DNA of 64,000 nt from an uncultured Acidobacteriota bacterium (GTDB lineage: Bacteria; Acidobacteriota; Blastocatellia; Pyrinomonadales; Pyrinomonadaceae). The stretch is from assembly GCA_902826795.1 (NCBI GenBank), contig CADEGD010000003.1, positions 74,207-138,206 of the forward strand, given 5' to 3'. The position numbers and the translations under genes are program-made. The notes under the pieces were generated by a model. The model was given only the letters and a program-made list of their open reading frames with translations. It was not told the DNA's origin and did not search any database. Below, piece by piece: positions 11,369-20,113 of this stretch. Numbering within the stretch: position 1 is the stretch's first letter; the number at the start of each line of letters is the position of its first letter.

Positions 11369-12250
11369 TCAAAGCGGCATTAGCATTTCGTATTGTGCCA
11401 ATGCCTTTTGGAAGCCGCGATTTTCAAAATATTTGACCGCTCCGGCGAGAGATCTATCGATATTTATTACCTGCAACAGATTGCCGTCGTCCGTCCGCGA
11501 TCTCATCTCGGCTAAAAGCCGCGAAGCTATCCCTTTTCCTCGGTAGTGTTCATGCACGCCGAATTGGCCGATCCGCCCGAGCCCGGTCGAAAATGCGTTA
11601 TACCCGACGCACTGGCCGTCGATAAAGGCCCCTAGGGTAGTCGTGTTCGGACCGCTGCGGGTGATCGCGTCGTCCGAATTTTGCCATGAAGGGATACCGA
11701 TTCCGAAAACCTCTAGGGAGCCGATCTCGGACGCCTTCGCCGGACGCACTTCGACATCAGCATCGAGCGCACCGGTGATTGCTAATTCGCCCGGTGCTTC
11801 GAGCAAAAGCAGTTCCCGTTGGATCTCGAAGCCGAAGCCCGTGTACAAATTTACGGCCGGCGAGTTGTCAGTTATCACCTCCAAAAGAAATTGCTCAGCC
11901 CCGCCTTCCCGCAGAATGGGCAACATAAAATCGAACATCGCCCGGCTGGAACCCCGGCGCCGATGGCCGGGGATAACGCCCGTCCCGGCATCGTACACCG
12001 TCGGCTTACCCCGCCAATTGCCAAAGCCGTTTAACGAAAATCCGATCATTTCGCCGTTCAGAAAGCATCCAACCGACCGGCTTAAGTCAACAGCGTTTCG
12101 TACAATATGGCTCCGAAACTTTTCGGCGTCGAAATCGAACGGCCGCGAATAATCCGAAAAAGCCTCGATAAATTTGTCGAGCAATGCATGAACGTAACTA
12201 TCATCCAAAAAGCGGCAGTCAAAGGTGATAGTTTCGTTTCCAGTATGCAT
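11369..12250 (-). CDS. tandem GNAT-domain acetyltransferase
   Basis: 293 residues with two GNAT folds. The first (about 10-150) has the acetyl-CoA loop GHRRRGSSRA (95-104). The second (about 165-290) has HYRGKGIAS (235-243) and a C-terminal YFENRGF. Tandem GNAT proteins usually acetylate small molecules or peptide amines; the substrate is unknown. It is convergent with the helicase gene (5 bp apart) and divergent from ispH, with 66 bp between the two starts. Confidence 0.88.
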   Translation of the reverse strand: MHTGNETITFDCRFLDDSYVHALLDKFIEAFSDYSRPFDFDAEKFRSHIVRNAVDLSRSVGCFLNGEMIGFSLNGFGNWRGKPTVYDAGTGVIPGHRRRGSSRAMFDFMLPILREGGAEQFLLEVITDNSPAVNLYTGFGFEIQRELLLLEAPGELAITGALDADVEVRPAKASEIGSLEVFGIGIPSWQNSDDAITRSGPNTTTLGAFIDGQCVGYNAFSTGLGRIGQFGVHEHYRGKGIASRLLAEMRSRTDDGNLLQVINIDRSLAGAVKYFENRGFQKALAQYEMLMPL

Positions 12251-12316
12251 TTGTTAAAGTTTGTTCAGGCTATTATCGACTTTTCATAACGAAAATCGAA
12301 AACAGCCGCAAATGGA

Positions 12317-13162
12317 ATGCGAGTTTTACTAGCGGACGAATACGGGTTTTGTTTTGGCGTTGAGCGGGCGGTCGATATGGTTGAGGAGGCCGTCGGCGAA
12401 GGCGATACCGTGCGGACGCTCGGGCCGCTGATCCACAATGAGCAAGAAATGGAGCGTCTCGGCCATCAGGGTGTGACGACCATTACGGAGCCGATCCAGA
12501 TCGGGCGCGGCGAGACAGCCGTTATTCGCGCTCACGGTGTTACTCCGCAAGTCCAGAAAGAATTAGAAGACCGCGCCTCGAAGGTTGTCGATGCGACATG
12601 TCCATTCGTGACGCGTGTACAAAAGCTCGCGGCGAGGGCGGCCGAGGCCGATCGCCATGTGATCATTGTAGGGAGCCCCGATCACCCGGAGATGATCGGC
12701 GTTAAGGGATACGCTCCGGAGCACGCGTTTATCATCAAAGATGAATCGGAAGTTGCCTCGCTGCCGCGCTTGAGAAATCCGCTCGTTGTTTCGCAGACTA
12801 CCATCAAGGCTAAGACGTTCTTCGATACGGCCGAGGCGATCAAGACGAAGACCGATGATGAGGTTCAGGTCGTGAACACGATCTGCTCGGCCACGCGAGA
12901 CCGGCAGGAAGCCGCGATGGCGTTGTCGAACATGGTCGACGCGTTTTACGTCATCGGCGGCAGGCATTCGTCGAACAGCATCAAGCTGGTCGGCGTGTGT
13001 AAAGAAAACTGCGAAAAGAGTTTCCTCATCGAGACCGAGGAAGAGATCGATCCCGAAGATCTGAAGGGCGTCGAAACCGTCGGCGTCACCGCTGGAGCCT
13101 CAACGCCCGAATGGCTGATCAAGAAGGTCGTCGCCCGACTCGAATCTATCGAAAACAACTAA
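12317..13162 (+). CDS. ispH: 4-hydroxy-3-methylbut-2-enyl diphosphate reductase
   Basis: Last enzyme of the MEP isoprenoid pathway; it reduces HMBPP to IPP and DMAPP with a [4Fe-4S] cluster. All three cluster cysteines are present: C12 (GFCFGVERA), C95 (VDATCPFV) and C190 (VNTICSATR). The substrate histidines are present at H40 and in SPDHPE, and so is the NSIKL region. 281 residues, normal for the family. It implies that the organism makes isoprenoids by the MEP route. The stop lies 2 bp from the stop of the convergent MscS gene. Confidence 0.97.
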   Translation: MRVLLADEYGFCFGVERAVDMVEEAVGEGDTVRTLGPLIHNEQEMERLGHQGVTTITEPIQIGRGETAVIRAHGVTPQVQKELEDRASKVVDATCPFVTRVQKLAARAAEADRHVIIVGSPDHPEMIGVKGYAPEHAFIIKDESEVASLPRLRNPLVVSQTTIKAKTFFDTAEAIKTKTDDEVQVVNTICSATRDRQEAAMALSNMVDAFYVIGGRHSSNSIKLVGVCKENCEKSFLIETEEEIDPEDLKGVETVGVTAGASTPEWLIKKVVARLESIENN

Positions 13163-13164
13163 CG

Positions 13165-14058
13165 TCAGTTAGCCCGATCCGCGATCCCCGCCGCATCCTG
13201 TACCTGAACCGAAATATTCTGTACCGGTGAGGTAACGCCAGCGCTTTGAAGGGCTTCGATGATCTTCAAGTTAGTATCGGACACCACTCGATTGTAATCA
13301 CTTGGGTGACACGCCGGGGCGATCTGAAGTATCGGCCCGAATCGCGAGATCCGCACGACTTCGAATTCCGGCGCAGGATCTTCAAGTACGCCTTCGACCT
13401 CGGCCAGTTTAAGCTTTAACGTTTTGATCGCCTCGGGAACGTCGACATCATATCCAAGCTGAACCCGGCATTCGGCTTGCCGGAACCTAGTCTCCGAAAA
13501 GTTCTCGATGTTGTCGGAAAAGATCTTGTTGTTACCGACGTAATTGATCACATTGTCTGAAGATTTGATAGTCGTCACGAACATTCCGATCTCGGTAACA
13601 CGCCCTTTTACGCCGCCCGCGGAGATCAGATCGCCGACCTTGAACGGATGGAGAATGACGAGAAAAACGCCCGCGGCAAAGTTTGCCAAAAGTCCGCCCC
13701 ACGCAGCACCGACTGCTAGTCCCGCACCCGCTAGCAGGGCCGCGAACGTGGTCGTCTCGAACCCGAAAAGCCCCAGAATAGCGATCACAAGACCGACGTT
13801 GAGTAACACCGTCAAAGTTGACACGGAGTAGCGGATCAACGTCGGATCTACTTTCTGGGTTCGCAGCGTTTTGTCGACCGCTTTCACGGCGTAACCGATA
13901 AGCAGTCGGCCAAAAAACAAGGCGAGGATCGCACCGCCGATCTTGATCAAAATATCGATCAGCGTCGCTAAAACAACTCCGTTCGTGAGTGTTTCATACC
14001 ACCCGGCGGCTGCGGCAGAAATGTTGGGAGCTTCTTGAAGAATCAAAAGCGTCGTCAT
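13165..14058 (-). CDS. small-conductance mechanosensitive channel (MscS family)
   Basis: 297 residues. Three membrane segments (about 26-50, 68-95, 100-135). The third carries the Gly/Ala-rich pore helix LLAGAGLAVGAAWGGLL. The MscS beta domain follows (HPFKVGDLISAGGVKGRV), then a short C-terminal alpha/beta domain. It would open under membrane tension to release osmolytes. The start ATG at 14058 is preceded by AAGGATT. N-terminal residues 1-20 are not a typical signal peptide. Confidence 0.93.
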   Translation of the reverse strand: MTTLLILQEAPNISAAAAGWYETLTNGVVLATLIDILIKIGGAILALFFGRLLIGYAVKAVDKTLRTQKVDPTLIRYSVSTLTVLLNVGLVIAILGLFGFETTTFAALLAGAGLAVGAAWGGLLANFAAGVFLVILHPFKVGDLISAGGVKGRVTEIGMFVTTIKSSDNVINYVGNNKIFSDNIENFSETRFRQAECRVQLGYDVDVPEAIKTLKLKLAEVEGVLEDPAPEFEVVRISRFGPILQIAPACHPSDYNRVVSDTNLKIIEALQSAGVTSPVQNISVQVQDAAGIADRAN

Positions 14059-14125
14059 ATGAATCCTTTATTCGTGAGGGGGAATCTTATGAGAACTGCC
14101 TGGAGGTGAGTCCTTGTAAAACGAT

Positions 14126-14157
14126 GCGGCCCCGCGAGATCAAATAAACGGGGCCGC
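14126..14157 (-). terminator. rho-independent terminator of the glycine-zipper gene
   Basis: GCGGCCCCG (14126-14134) pairs perfectly with CGGGGCCGC (14149-14157) across a 14-nt loop. On the minus strand the stem is followed by ATCGTTTT. It lies directly downstream of the gene ending at 14175 and separates it from the MscS gene. Confidence 0.75.
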
Positions 14158-14174
14158 AGCAAATATGGTGGGAA

Positions 14175-14891
14175 CTATGGATTTACTTCGGCAAATTTAG
14201 GCAGCGAAACCGCTCGATTCAGATAGACGGTAAACTCCGTACCAGATTCGACCTTCGCTTCTTCACCCTTGGTATATCGTTCGCCGAGGAACCCGCCGCC
14301 GGCTCCGAGAAGGCCGCCGATGAGAGCGCCTTTACCGCCGCCGATCGCCGCACCGAGGATCGCACCGCCAGCCGCGCCTCCGCCGTACCAGATAACTTTG
14401 CGGTGTTTCATCTTGTCGCCGCGGGCTGTGCCTTCATTGTCGCTCTTGGCGTCATCCGCATTTAACTCGGTCAGGGATCCGCTAATTGCACGCTTGGTCC
14501 CGTTCGGCAGTTCTACCTGAACAAAGCTTACGTCGAGCGCTCCCGGCTTGCCTTTGTTGGCGGCCTTCGTCACCGCGTCGACCCGGCCGGTGATCTCGCT
14601 TCCTTCCGGGATAACGACCGCACCGCCCGTAGAATAAACAGGCTCGCGTACTGTGACTATAAATCGGTCGCCGACTTTCGCCGTTTTCGAGCTCAACTCT
14701 TCATTCAACCGGACGCGGATCCGTTTGCCTGAGGCGACGGTGTAGAGCTTCGGTGCCGGAGCGCGTTTCACCACGGTCGCCTTGCGTATAACCGGCCTAC
14801 GCTTCGTCTGGGCCGCCGCATCAATAACCAACCCGGCCCCGAAAACCGCAGCGAGCAGGGGTAAAGCAGAAATCCTTATTAGTTTTTTCAT
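14175..14891 (-). CDS. exported glycine-zipper protein
   Basis: 238 residues from the ATG at 14891, which has a strong GGAGGAAG 4 nt upstream; a longer frame to 14975 is rejected. Signal peptide with cleavage near DAAAQ (about residue 26). The middle is a beta-rich domain similar in style to TrbI/TraB-like or enveloped surface proteins (GKRIRVRLNEELSSKT, PEGSEITGRVD). Near residues 172-205 lies a Gly-rich zipper (AAIGGGKGALIGGLLGAGGG) typical of outer-membrane or membrane-inserting segments. Function unknown. Confidence 0.8.
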   Translation of the reverse strand: MKKLIRISALPLLAAVFGAGLVIDAAAQTKRRPVIRKATVVKRAPAPKLYTVASGKRIRVRLNEELSSKTAKVGDRFIVTVREPVYSTGGAVVIPEGSEITGRVDAVTKAANKGKPGALDVSFVQVELPNGTKRAISGSLTELNADDAKSDNEGTARGDKMKHRKVIWYGGGAAGGAILGAAIGGGKGALIGGLLGAGGGFLGERYTKGEEAKVESGTEFTVYLNRAVSLPKFAEVNP

Positions 14892-15104
14892 TTCTTCCTC
14901 CCAAGATGCCGACGTCCCGGAAACGCGGTTTCGGCAATCGCTTCGACGCGATCCGCTGCCGGCTCGTTGCAACAATTATAGATTCGAAAGCATATCAGTA
15001 TTGTAACCGAAAGCGGTGACCAAGAACATTTTTCTGAAACTCGTGGTATTTTGGGAGTATAGTGTCATTGAAAGCGACAATCTGAATTCACATCCGTTCG
15101 AGTT

Positions 15105-15126
15105 CCCTCAGCTGCCAGGCTGAGGG
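15105..15126. repeat. perfect 8-bp hairpin in the leader of the DUF5658 gene
   Basis: CCCTCAGC (15105-15112), loop TGCCAG, GCTGAGGG (15119-15126). It lies 53 bp before the start of the next gene in a 287-bp gap between divergent genes. It resembles the single-hairpin repeats elsewhere in the window (a short word, a short spacer and its mirror). There is no T-run, so it is unlikely to be a terminator. Confidence 0.5.
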
Positions 15127-15178
15127 TCCACTTCTCACTCAAAGAAGCTCGAGCCGGTATTTCGAAGAGACCGAACGT

Positions 15179-15541
15179 ATGCACTTGTTTCGCGAAGTCT
15201 TCTTACTCTTTTCGCTCAATATTCTTGATGCGATCCTTACGATCATATGGGTGCGCACCGGCGTCGCTTCCGAGGGTAACGCTCTCATGGCACGTGTCAT
15301 GGAAGAGGGTGATCTCGCTTTTCTTGGCGTGAAGATACTGATGGGAACACTTGTCGCCGTGGTGATCTTACGCTGGGGAAATGGCAAACTCGCTAAATAT
15401 GGAGTTGCGCTGGCTCTGGCCGTATATATCAGCGTGATGGGGATTCATTTGCTGACATTCCTGACGGCTATCGATCAGACCTACTCCGTAATTTCGCCGC
15501 GAATGCCTCAGATGCTTCAGTTTGCACGCGCGGCACTGTAG
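15179..15541 (+). CDS. DUF5658 membrane protein
   Basis: 120 residues with about four membrane segments (LFSLNILDAILTIIWV, FLGVKILMGTLVAVVIL, YGVALALAVYISVMGIHLL). The N-terminal LNILDAxxT and the charge pattern EGNALMARVMEEG match the DUF5658 family. Inner-membrane protein of unknown function. The start is the first ATG in the frame; a G+C hairpin lies 53 bp upstream. Confidence 0.8.
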   Translation: MHLFREVFLLFSLNILDAILTIIWVRTGVASEGNALMARVMEEGDLAFLGVKILMGTLVAVVILRWGNGKLAKYGVALALAVYISVMGIHLLTFLTAIDQTYSVISPRMPQMLQFARAAL

Positions 15542-15568
15542 TTCGCTACTTTACATTAGAGCCAGCGA

Positions 15569-15600
15569 CCCGCGTTTCTTTACCGGAAACCGGGCGTTTT
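15569..15600 (+). terminator. possible terminator after the DUF5658 gene
   Basis: CCCG..TTTC (15569-15578) pairs with GAAA..CGGG (15586-15594) and is followed by CGTTTTGC. Interrupted stem, moderate quality. Confidence 0.35.
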
Positions 15601-15699
15601 GCTTTGTCGTATAATAATCGTTACGCAACTTTCCGCGAATTCGTTCGCATCATAACGATTCGTGAGCTTTAGTAGAATTTCATACAGGAAGTAAAGACA

Positions 15700-16884
15700 A
15701 TGGCGGACAAAAACGTTTATCAATTTTCGGCCCGGCAGATCTTGTTGTTTGCCTTCGCGACGGCGATCATCGCGGTCGGTGCCACGGCGATCCTCTACTC
15801 GGTAAGGGATTATGCTGGATCGATCGATCCTTCGAACACGACGTTTGCCGAAAGCACGGCGATCCCCGAGGGAATTTCCGATCCGCAGACGGTCTCGGAC
15901 GAGCAGAACAGCATCGAGGTTTATCGCAATGTTTCGCCGGGTGTTGCGTTCATCAACACTACGTCGGTTCGAGAAGGCGTGTTTGGCACGCAAGAGGGCA
16001 AAGGAAACGGATCAGGGTCTGTGATCGACACCAGCGGGCACATATTAACTAATTACCATGTCGTCGAGGATGCTCAGAAGCTGACCGTAAGCTTCGGCGG
16101 TGACAAGGTTTACGACGCGACGTACGTTGGCGGCGACCCGGACACGGACCTTGCGGTGATCAAGATAACGCCGCCCGCGTCGGGCCTGACGGTGATCTCG
16201 CTTAGCGATTCGGACAAACTGGTGGTCGGACAGAAAGTGCTGGCGATAGGAAATCCCTTTGGACTTGATCGTACTCTGACGACCGGCGTTATCTCAGGCC
16301 TTCAGCGGCCGATCCGTGCCCGCAACAATCGCCCGATCGATGCGGCCATACAGACCGATGCATCGATCAATCCCGGAAATTCGGGCGGCCCGCTACTGGA
16401 TAAATTCGGAAAGATGATCGGCATCAACTCGCAGATCCTTTCGCCTGCTGGCGGATCAGTCGGCGTGGGATTTGCCGTGCCCGTCAACACTGCAAAACGC
16501 GTCATTCCGCAGCTTTTGCAGTATGGCGAGGTACGGCGTCCGAAGCTCGGAGCGTCGCTGCCTAGCGTAGCAGATCTGCGTGAGCAGGGATACCGAATGC
16601 CGGTCGAGGACGGATTACTTGTGCTTCAAGTCGTGCCGAATTCGCCAGCCGCCAGTGCGGGGCTCCGTGGAATCGGCGGCGACGGTACGATAAACGACAT
16701 CATCGTCGGAGCCGACGGCCAGCCGATGAAGAGCCTCGACGATCTTTACCGGTTGCTTGATCGTAAACAATTCGGCGAGACGGTTCAGCTGGACGTGATC
16801 AGGAACGGCACGCGTGTTTCGGTACCGGTCCGGTTAACACCGCTTGCCAACACTTCGGGCAGAACGCGGCGGGCTACGGAATAG
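15700..16884 (+). CDS. HtrA/DegP-type serine protease (S1C) with PDZ domain
   Basis: 394 residues. One N-terminal membrane anchor (about 14-34) followed by a periplasmic trypsin-like protease. The catalytic triad is H120 (TNYHVVEDA), D150 (DPDTDLAVIK) and S228 (NPGNSGGPL). One PDZ domain runs from about 285 to 385 (VVPNSPAASAGLRG). A single PDZ with a membrane anchor resembles DegS or HhoA-like enzymes rather than soluble DegP. Expected role: envelope protein quality control. A rho-independent terminator follows 28 bp after the stop. Confidence 0.94.
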   Translation: MADKNVYQFSARQILLFAFATAIIAVGATAILYSVRDYAGSIDPSNTTFAESTAIPEGISDPQTVSDEQNSIEVYRNVSPGVAFINTTSVREGVFGTQEGKGNGSGSVIDTSGHILTNYHVVEDAQKLTVSFGGDKVYDATYVGGDPDTDLAVIKITPPASGLTVISLSDSDKLVVGQKVLAIGNPFGLDRTLTTGVISGLQRPIRARNNRPIDAAIQTDASINPGNSGGPLLDKFGKMIGINSQILSPAGGSVGVGFAVPVNTAKRVIPQLLQYGEVRRPKLGASLPSVADLREQGYRMPVEDGLLVLQVVPNSPAASAGLRGIGGDGTINDIIVGADGQPMKSLDDLYRLLDRKQFGETVQLDVIRNGTRVSVPVRLTPLANTSGRTRRATE

Positions 16885-16912
16885 ACATCGGCTGTTCGTG
16901 GAAAGCGCAGAC

Positions 16913-16937
16913 GGGCCTCGGGAAGAGGCCCTTTTTT
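16913..16937 (+). terminator. rho-independent terminator of the HtrA-type gene
   Basis: Perfect 7-bp stem GGGCCTC (16913-16919) / GAGGCCC (16925-16931) with a 5-nt loop, then six T. Textbook form. Confidence 0.88.
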
Positions 16938-16975
16938 GCGTTCGATATGAGTTAGCAACGACCAATTTGATCATC

Positions 16976-17206
16976 ATGACGCAGGAAACTAACGATTTTC
17001 TTAACGACGGGTTCGGGTGGAAATGCAGGCACTGTCATCGAGAGTTAAAAAAGAAAGCTGGGCATTCGCGGTTCTATCTTGAGGGCGAGGCTGAGTCAAA
17101 ACAGCCCAGGCTTGCAAACGCGGCTCTGGCGAAATGGGCGGATGCAGCCCGGACTACTTTGACGTGTCCTACGTGCGGGATATCGGAACGGGTGGACCTG
17201 GCGTAA
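16976..17206 (+). CDS. small zinc-ribbon-like hypothetical protein
   Basis: 76 residues from the ATG at 16976 (a longer frame from 16844 overlaps the terminator). Two CxxC knuckles, WKCRHCHRE (C17, C20) and LTCPTCG near the C-terminus, probably bind one zinc. Between them is a hydrophilic segment. No known family recognised. It is convergent with the winged-helix/TolB gene, only 3 bp between stops. Confidence 0.65.
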   Translation: MTQETNDFLNDGFGWKCRHCHRELKKKAGHSRFYLEGEAESKQPRLANAALAKWADAARTTLTCPTCGISERVDLA

Positions 17207-17209
17207 AGA

Positions 17210-19384
17210 TCATTCAAAGTTTGTGATCAGAACGACATCGAAGGCGTAGCCGCCGCGAGCGAGTGCAATGCGGCCGCTGCGGGACCAGTTGAAGTTGAAA
17301 ATATAGCTATCGTTGAAGGATGTGATCTTTTGAGCGGGACCGCCGTCCAAAGGCTGACGCCAGATGTTCGATATGCCGTCACGGTCGTCAATGTACGCGA
17401 ACGAGCGTCCGTCGGACGTCCATTGGAGAACGACCTGACTGCTTTCGCGAACGGCCGAACGCGGCAAGGACGGAAGGCCGATTTGCTTGCCCGTTTTCAG
17501 ATCGATGTAAGCGTGTCGCAATTGCTCCGGCTTGCTGCCATCATCCCAATAGCTGAAGATCAGACGCTTTCCGTCGGGTGAAAACGCGGGCAGATAAGAG
17601 AATGCATCGTTGATTCGCGATTCGGCTCCACTTGCGAGATCTAGCTTCCAAACGCCTCGATGGTTTGCGGACTGATAGACGATGTAGGGTTCCGTCGGCG
17701 ACGCGACAGGGGCCCATTCGCCTGTTCCGTTGGTTATCTGGACCTGCTCACCGCCGTCAATGCTCATTTTATAGAGATGGGGCACGCCGGAGCGTAAACT
17801 CGCAAAAATGATCGATCTGCCGTCGGACGTTACAGTTGGATCTGTATCAATGCTAAGGTCGGTGGTCAGACGCCGCTTCGCGGAGCCATCGGCGTTCATT
17901 ATCCAGAGATCGTCGTTGCCGGTCTCTTTCGAGACATAGACGATCCTTCCATCCGGCGACCAAGTAACGTTTAGACCCTCATATCTTCCGGAAGTAAGCC
18001 GCCGCCATTCGGCGTCGGACGACTCGGCTCCGATAAAAAGATTGCTTTGAAAATCGCCCTGGGTGGTAACTAGCGAACGACCGTCGGCAGTCACGCTTAG
18101 GCCGTAGTATCCGTTGAGATCGTTAGAAATGCGGGTCGCCTCTCCAGTCGAAACATCTAATTGCCAGAGCTGGTTGGGCGTTGCGACTTGATCGGCCGCG
18201 GTCAGGATCAGGTGTTTTCCGCTCGGATGCCATGCGAGAGATCCGACGCCAACGAATCGTCGCTCCGACAGGAATTCGGGCTGACCACCCTCGACGGGTA
18301 TTCGGGCTATGCGGACGTAGCTTTGCCCCTGTTCGCCGACGTCGCCCATCGCGAAAGCGATGGAGCCGCCATCAGGCGACCACGCGGACCCACCGAACCA
18401 TCCTTTTTGATGAGTGCCGATCTTGGAAACCACCCGCTCTCCTGAGCCGTCGGACCGAGCGGCCATCAACAGAGATTCGTTTGCCGAAGCGACGCTTCGC
18501 ACAAATGCTATCTCGCGGTCGTCGGGCGAGATCGACAGCCCGGGCATCACGTCGTTAACGACACGGATCGAAGTTCCTCCGAGGACGGGAATGCGATAGA
18601 TCTCGCCGACGTGGATCTTGTCCCAAACGTTGTAAAAGACGTAGTTGCCGTCGGAAGAAAAATCTAGTCCCTGCAGCGTCACGTCAGCCGGCGGCACGAT
18701 CTGTACCTCGCTGCCGGAGGCGACTTGCTTCACCCATAAGGACTGTTTACCACCGTCGTTTATGACGTAGACGACATACTTCCCATCGGGCGAGATCGCC
18801 GCGTCCTGCGCCTTGCCGGTGGAGGTGAACCGTGTGACGTTCATCGACGGCGACGGCTTTATCGTGCCTATCGGCGGAGGGAGGATCGCGAAATAACCCG
18901 CGACGAGCGTAACGACAATTGCAGCAAATATCCCGGCGGCGATCGCGTACGGCATGTAATTACGTGGCTGCGGATCCGACACTTTCGCTGCTTCGTGTTT
19001 TCCGTTAAAGCTCGGCGGATCAGATTCGAAGACGAGTTCACCGCTCTGCTCGAACACTTCACGGACTGGAGCCACAAATCTGTAGCCTTGTTTCGGGATT
19101 GTCTGAATAAATTGATGGTCCGCCGGGCCTTCGCCGAGTGCTTTTCGAAGGACGGAGATATTGCGGGCGAGGCTTCCCTCTTCGACAAACGTGTCAGGCC
19201 AGATCTCGCGGAGAAGCTCGTCTTTTTCCACGATCCGGCCGCGATTCTCGACGAGCAAAGCAAGAGTCTCAAACGCTTTGTGAGTCAATGGCACGACCTC
19301 GCCATTCTTCAAAAGAAGACGCCGAGTATTATCGAGCCGAAACTCGCCGAACTCGAAAACCTGTCTTGACACGACATCAAACAT
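17210..19384 (-). CDS. membrane-spanning winged-helix regulator with TolB propeller
   Basis: 724 residues from the ATG at 19384 (a TTG at 19393 is less likely). Residues 1-107 form an OmpR/CadC-type winged helix (FEFGEFRLDN, LTHKAFETLALLVEN, QTIPKQGYRFVAPV). A single membrane span lies near 148-170 (AIAAGIFAAIVVTLVAGYF). The rest is a periplasmic WD40/TolB propeller with many SPDG, TSDG and SPDD motifs. This is a one-component regulator that could sense an envelope or extracellular signal and bind DNA on the inner side. Such proteins are common in Acidobacteriota. It is divergent from a damaged exported gene, and two perfect 10-bp direct repeats lie in the gap between them. Confidence 0.9.
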   Translation of the reverse strand: MFDVVSRQVFEFGEFRLDNTRRLLLKNGEVVPLTHKAFETLALLVENRGRIVEKDELLREIWPDTFVEEGSLARNISVLRKALGEGPADHQFIQTIPKQGYRFVAPVREVFEQSGELVFESDPPSFNGKHEAAKVSDPQPRNYMPYAIAAGIFAAIVVTLVAGYFAILPPPIGTIKPSPSMNVTRFTSTGKAQDAAISPDGKYVVYVINDGGKQSLWVKQVASGSEVQIVPPADVTLQGLDFSSDGNYVFYNVWDKIHVGEIYRIPVLGGTSIRVVNDVMPGLSISPDDREIAFVRSVASANESLLMAARSDGSGERVVSKIGTHQKGWFGGSAWSPDGGSIAFAMGDVGEQGQSYVRIARIPVEGGQPEFLSERRFVGVGSLAWHPSGKHLILTAADQVATPNQLWQLDVSTGEATRISNDLNGYYGLSVTADGRSLVTTQGDFQSNLFIGAESSDAEWRRLTSGRYEGLNVTWSPDGRIVYVSKETGNDDLWIMNADGSAKRRLTTDLSIDTDPTVTSDGRSIIFASLRSGVPHLYKMSIDGGEQVQITNGTGEWAPVASPTEPYIVYQSANHRGVWKLDLASGAESRINDAFSYLPAFSPDGKRLIFSYWDDGSKPEQLRHAYIDLKTGKQIGLPSLPRSAVRESSQVVLQWTSDGRSFAYIDDRDGISNIWRQPLDGGPAQKITSFNDSYIFNFNWSRSGRIALARGGYAFDVVLITNFE

Positions 19385-19504
19385 AAATCGCAAGAATCTT
19401 TGATTCCTTCATTATAGACGCCGTTGGACGATCCGACATGACACATTTCTAACGATCGAAACTGCCGCTTTGTTCTTTACGCGGAAAAAAGGGCGGAAAA
19501 ATGT

Positions 19505-19524
19505 GATGTAAGAAGATGTAAGAA
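19505..19524. promoter_or_regulatory. tandem 10-bp direct repeat, possible operator
   Basis: GATGTAAGAA occurs twice in direct succession (19505-19514 and 19515-19524). One helical turn separates the copies, as expected for two subunits of an OmpR/CadC-type winged-helix protein bound side by side. It lies in the 253-bp gap between the winged-helix/TolB gene and the frameshifted exported gene; binding is inferred only from position and spacing. Confidence 0.4.
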
Positions 19525-19637
19525 CTTTTCAGCGTCCGTTTCGGAGTTTGAGAGGACATCGAAGGATCAGAAACGCTAGTCTCCGAACTGTCAGGGCAAA
19601 AGAAGCCCATATTTAATGACAAGGAGAGACATACACA

Positions 19638-20044
19638 ATGCGTTCATTCATACTTTTTGGATTCTTAGCGGCAATACTGGGAATTAGCGCGATCGATACT
19701 TCTGCTCAGGGTAGGACCCTGAGAGTCGACATACCTTTCGATTTTACCGTAGGCAAGACGACACTTCCGGCCGGCCAATACCGAATCGTCCTTCCGGGCA
19801 TAGACGGCCCATCGTCTTTCGGAACGCGGATCGCGAGTTTTTCGCCGTAGCAAGAACGAATTTGGTCAGCTCTGCAAAAGCCGGTATCGAAAGCGGGGTG
19901 GTTTTTATTAAGTCGGGGGATAAACACTTTCTCTATCGGGCTTTCGACGGCCGCGACGTAGGGCAGGAGATCGTACTTTCAAAGCAGTTGGTACGCTCCG
20001 ACATGGCCCGAAGAGAGATAATGTTGAAACCGAGCCGAACCTAG
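19638..20044 (+). pseudogene. exported beta-rich small protein, frameshifted
   Basis: The first frame (19638-19850) starts with RBS AAGGAGA at 19621 and a signal peptide (ILFGFLAAILGISAI, cleavage near TSAQG). It continues as a mature beta-strand domain (TLRVDIPFDFTVGKTTLPAG), then stops. Reading the frame two bases later from 19802 gives a continuous, stop-free tail (IVFRNADREFFAVARTN ... DKHFLYRAFDGRDVGQ, ending MLKPSRT at 20044). Joined, the pieces make an about 135-residue exported protein of a type common in acidobacterial genomes. The shift lies near 19800-19815. There is no slippery heptamer, so it is either a mutation or a base-call error. A terminator follows. Confidence 0.75.
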
Positions 20045-20072
20045 CACGCGCGGAGCATTAGAAGCGAATCGA

Positions 20073-20092
20073 GGGCCGAAGGGCCCTTTTTT
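20073..20092 (+). terminator. rho-independent terminator after the frameshifted gene
   Basis: GGGCC (20073-20077) / GGCCC (20082-20086), loop GAAG, then six T. Confidence 0.75.
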
Positions 20093-20113
20093 GTTGTGAT
20101 AGTCTAGACCTGA

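Noticed and set aside
19790-19820. programmed frameshifting in the 19638 gene
   Set aside because: No slippery heptamer and no convincing downstream pseudoknot; a mutation or base-call error is simpler.
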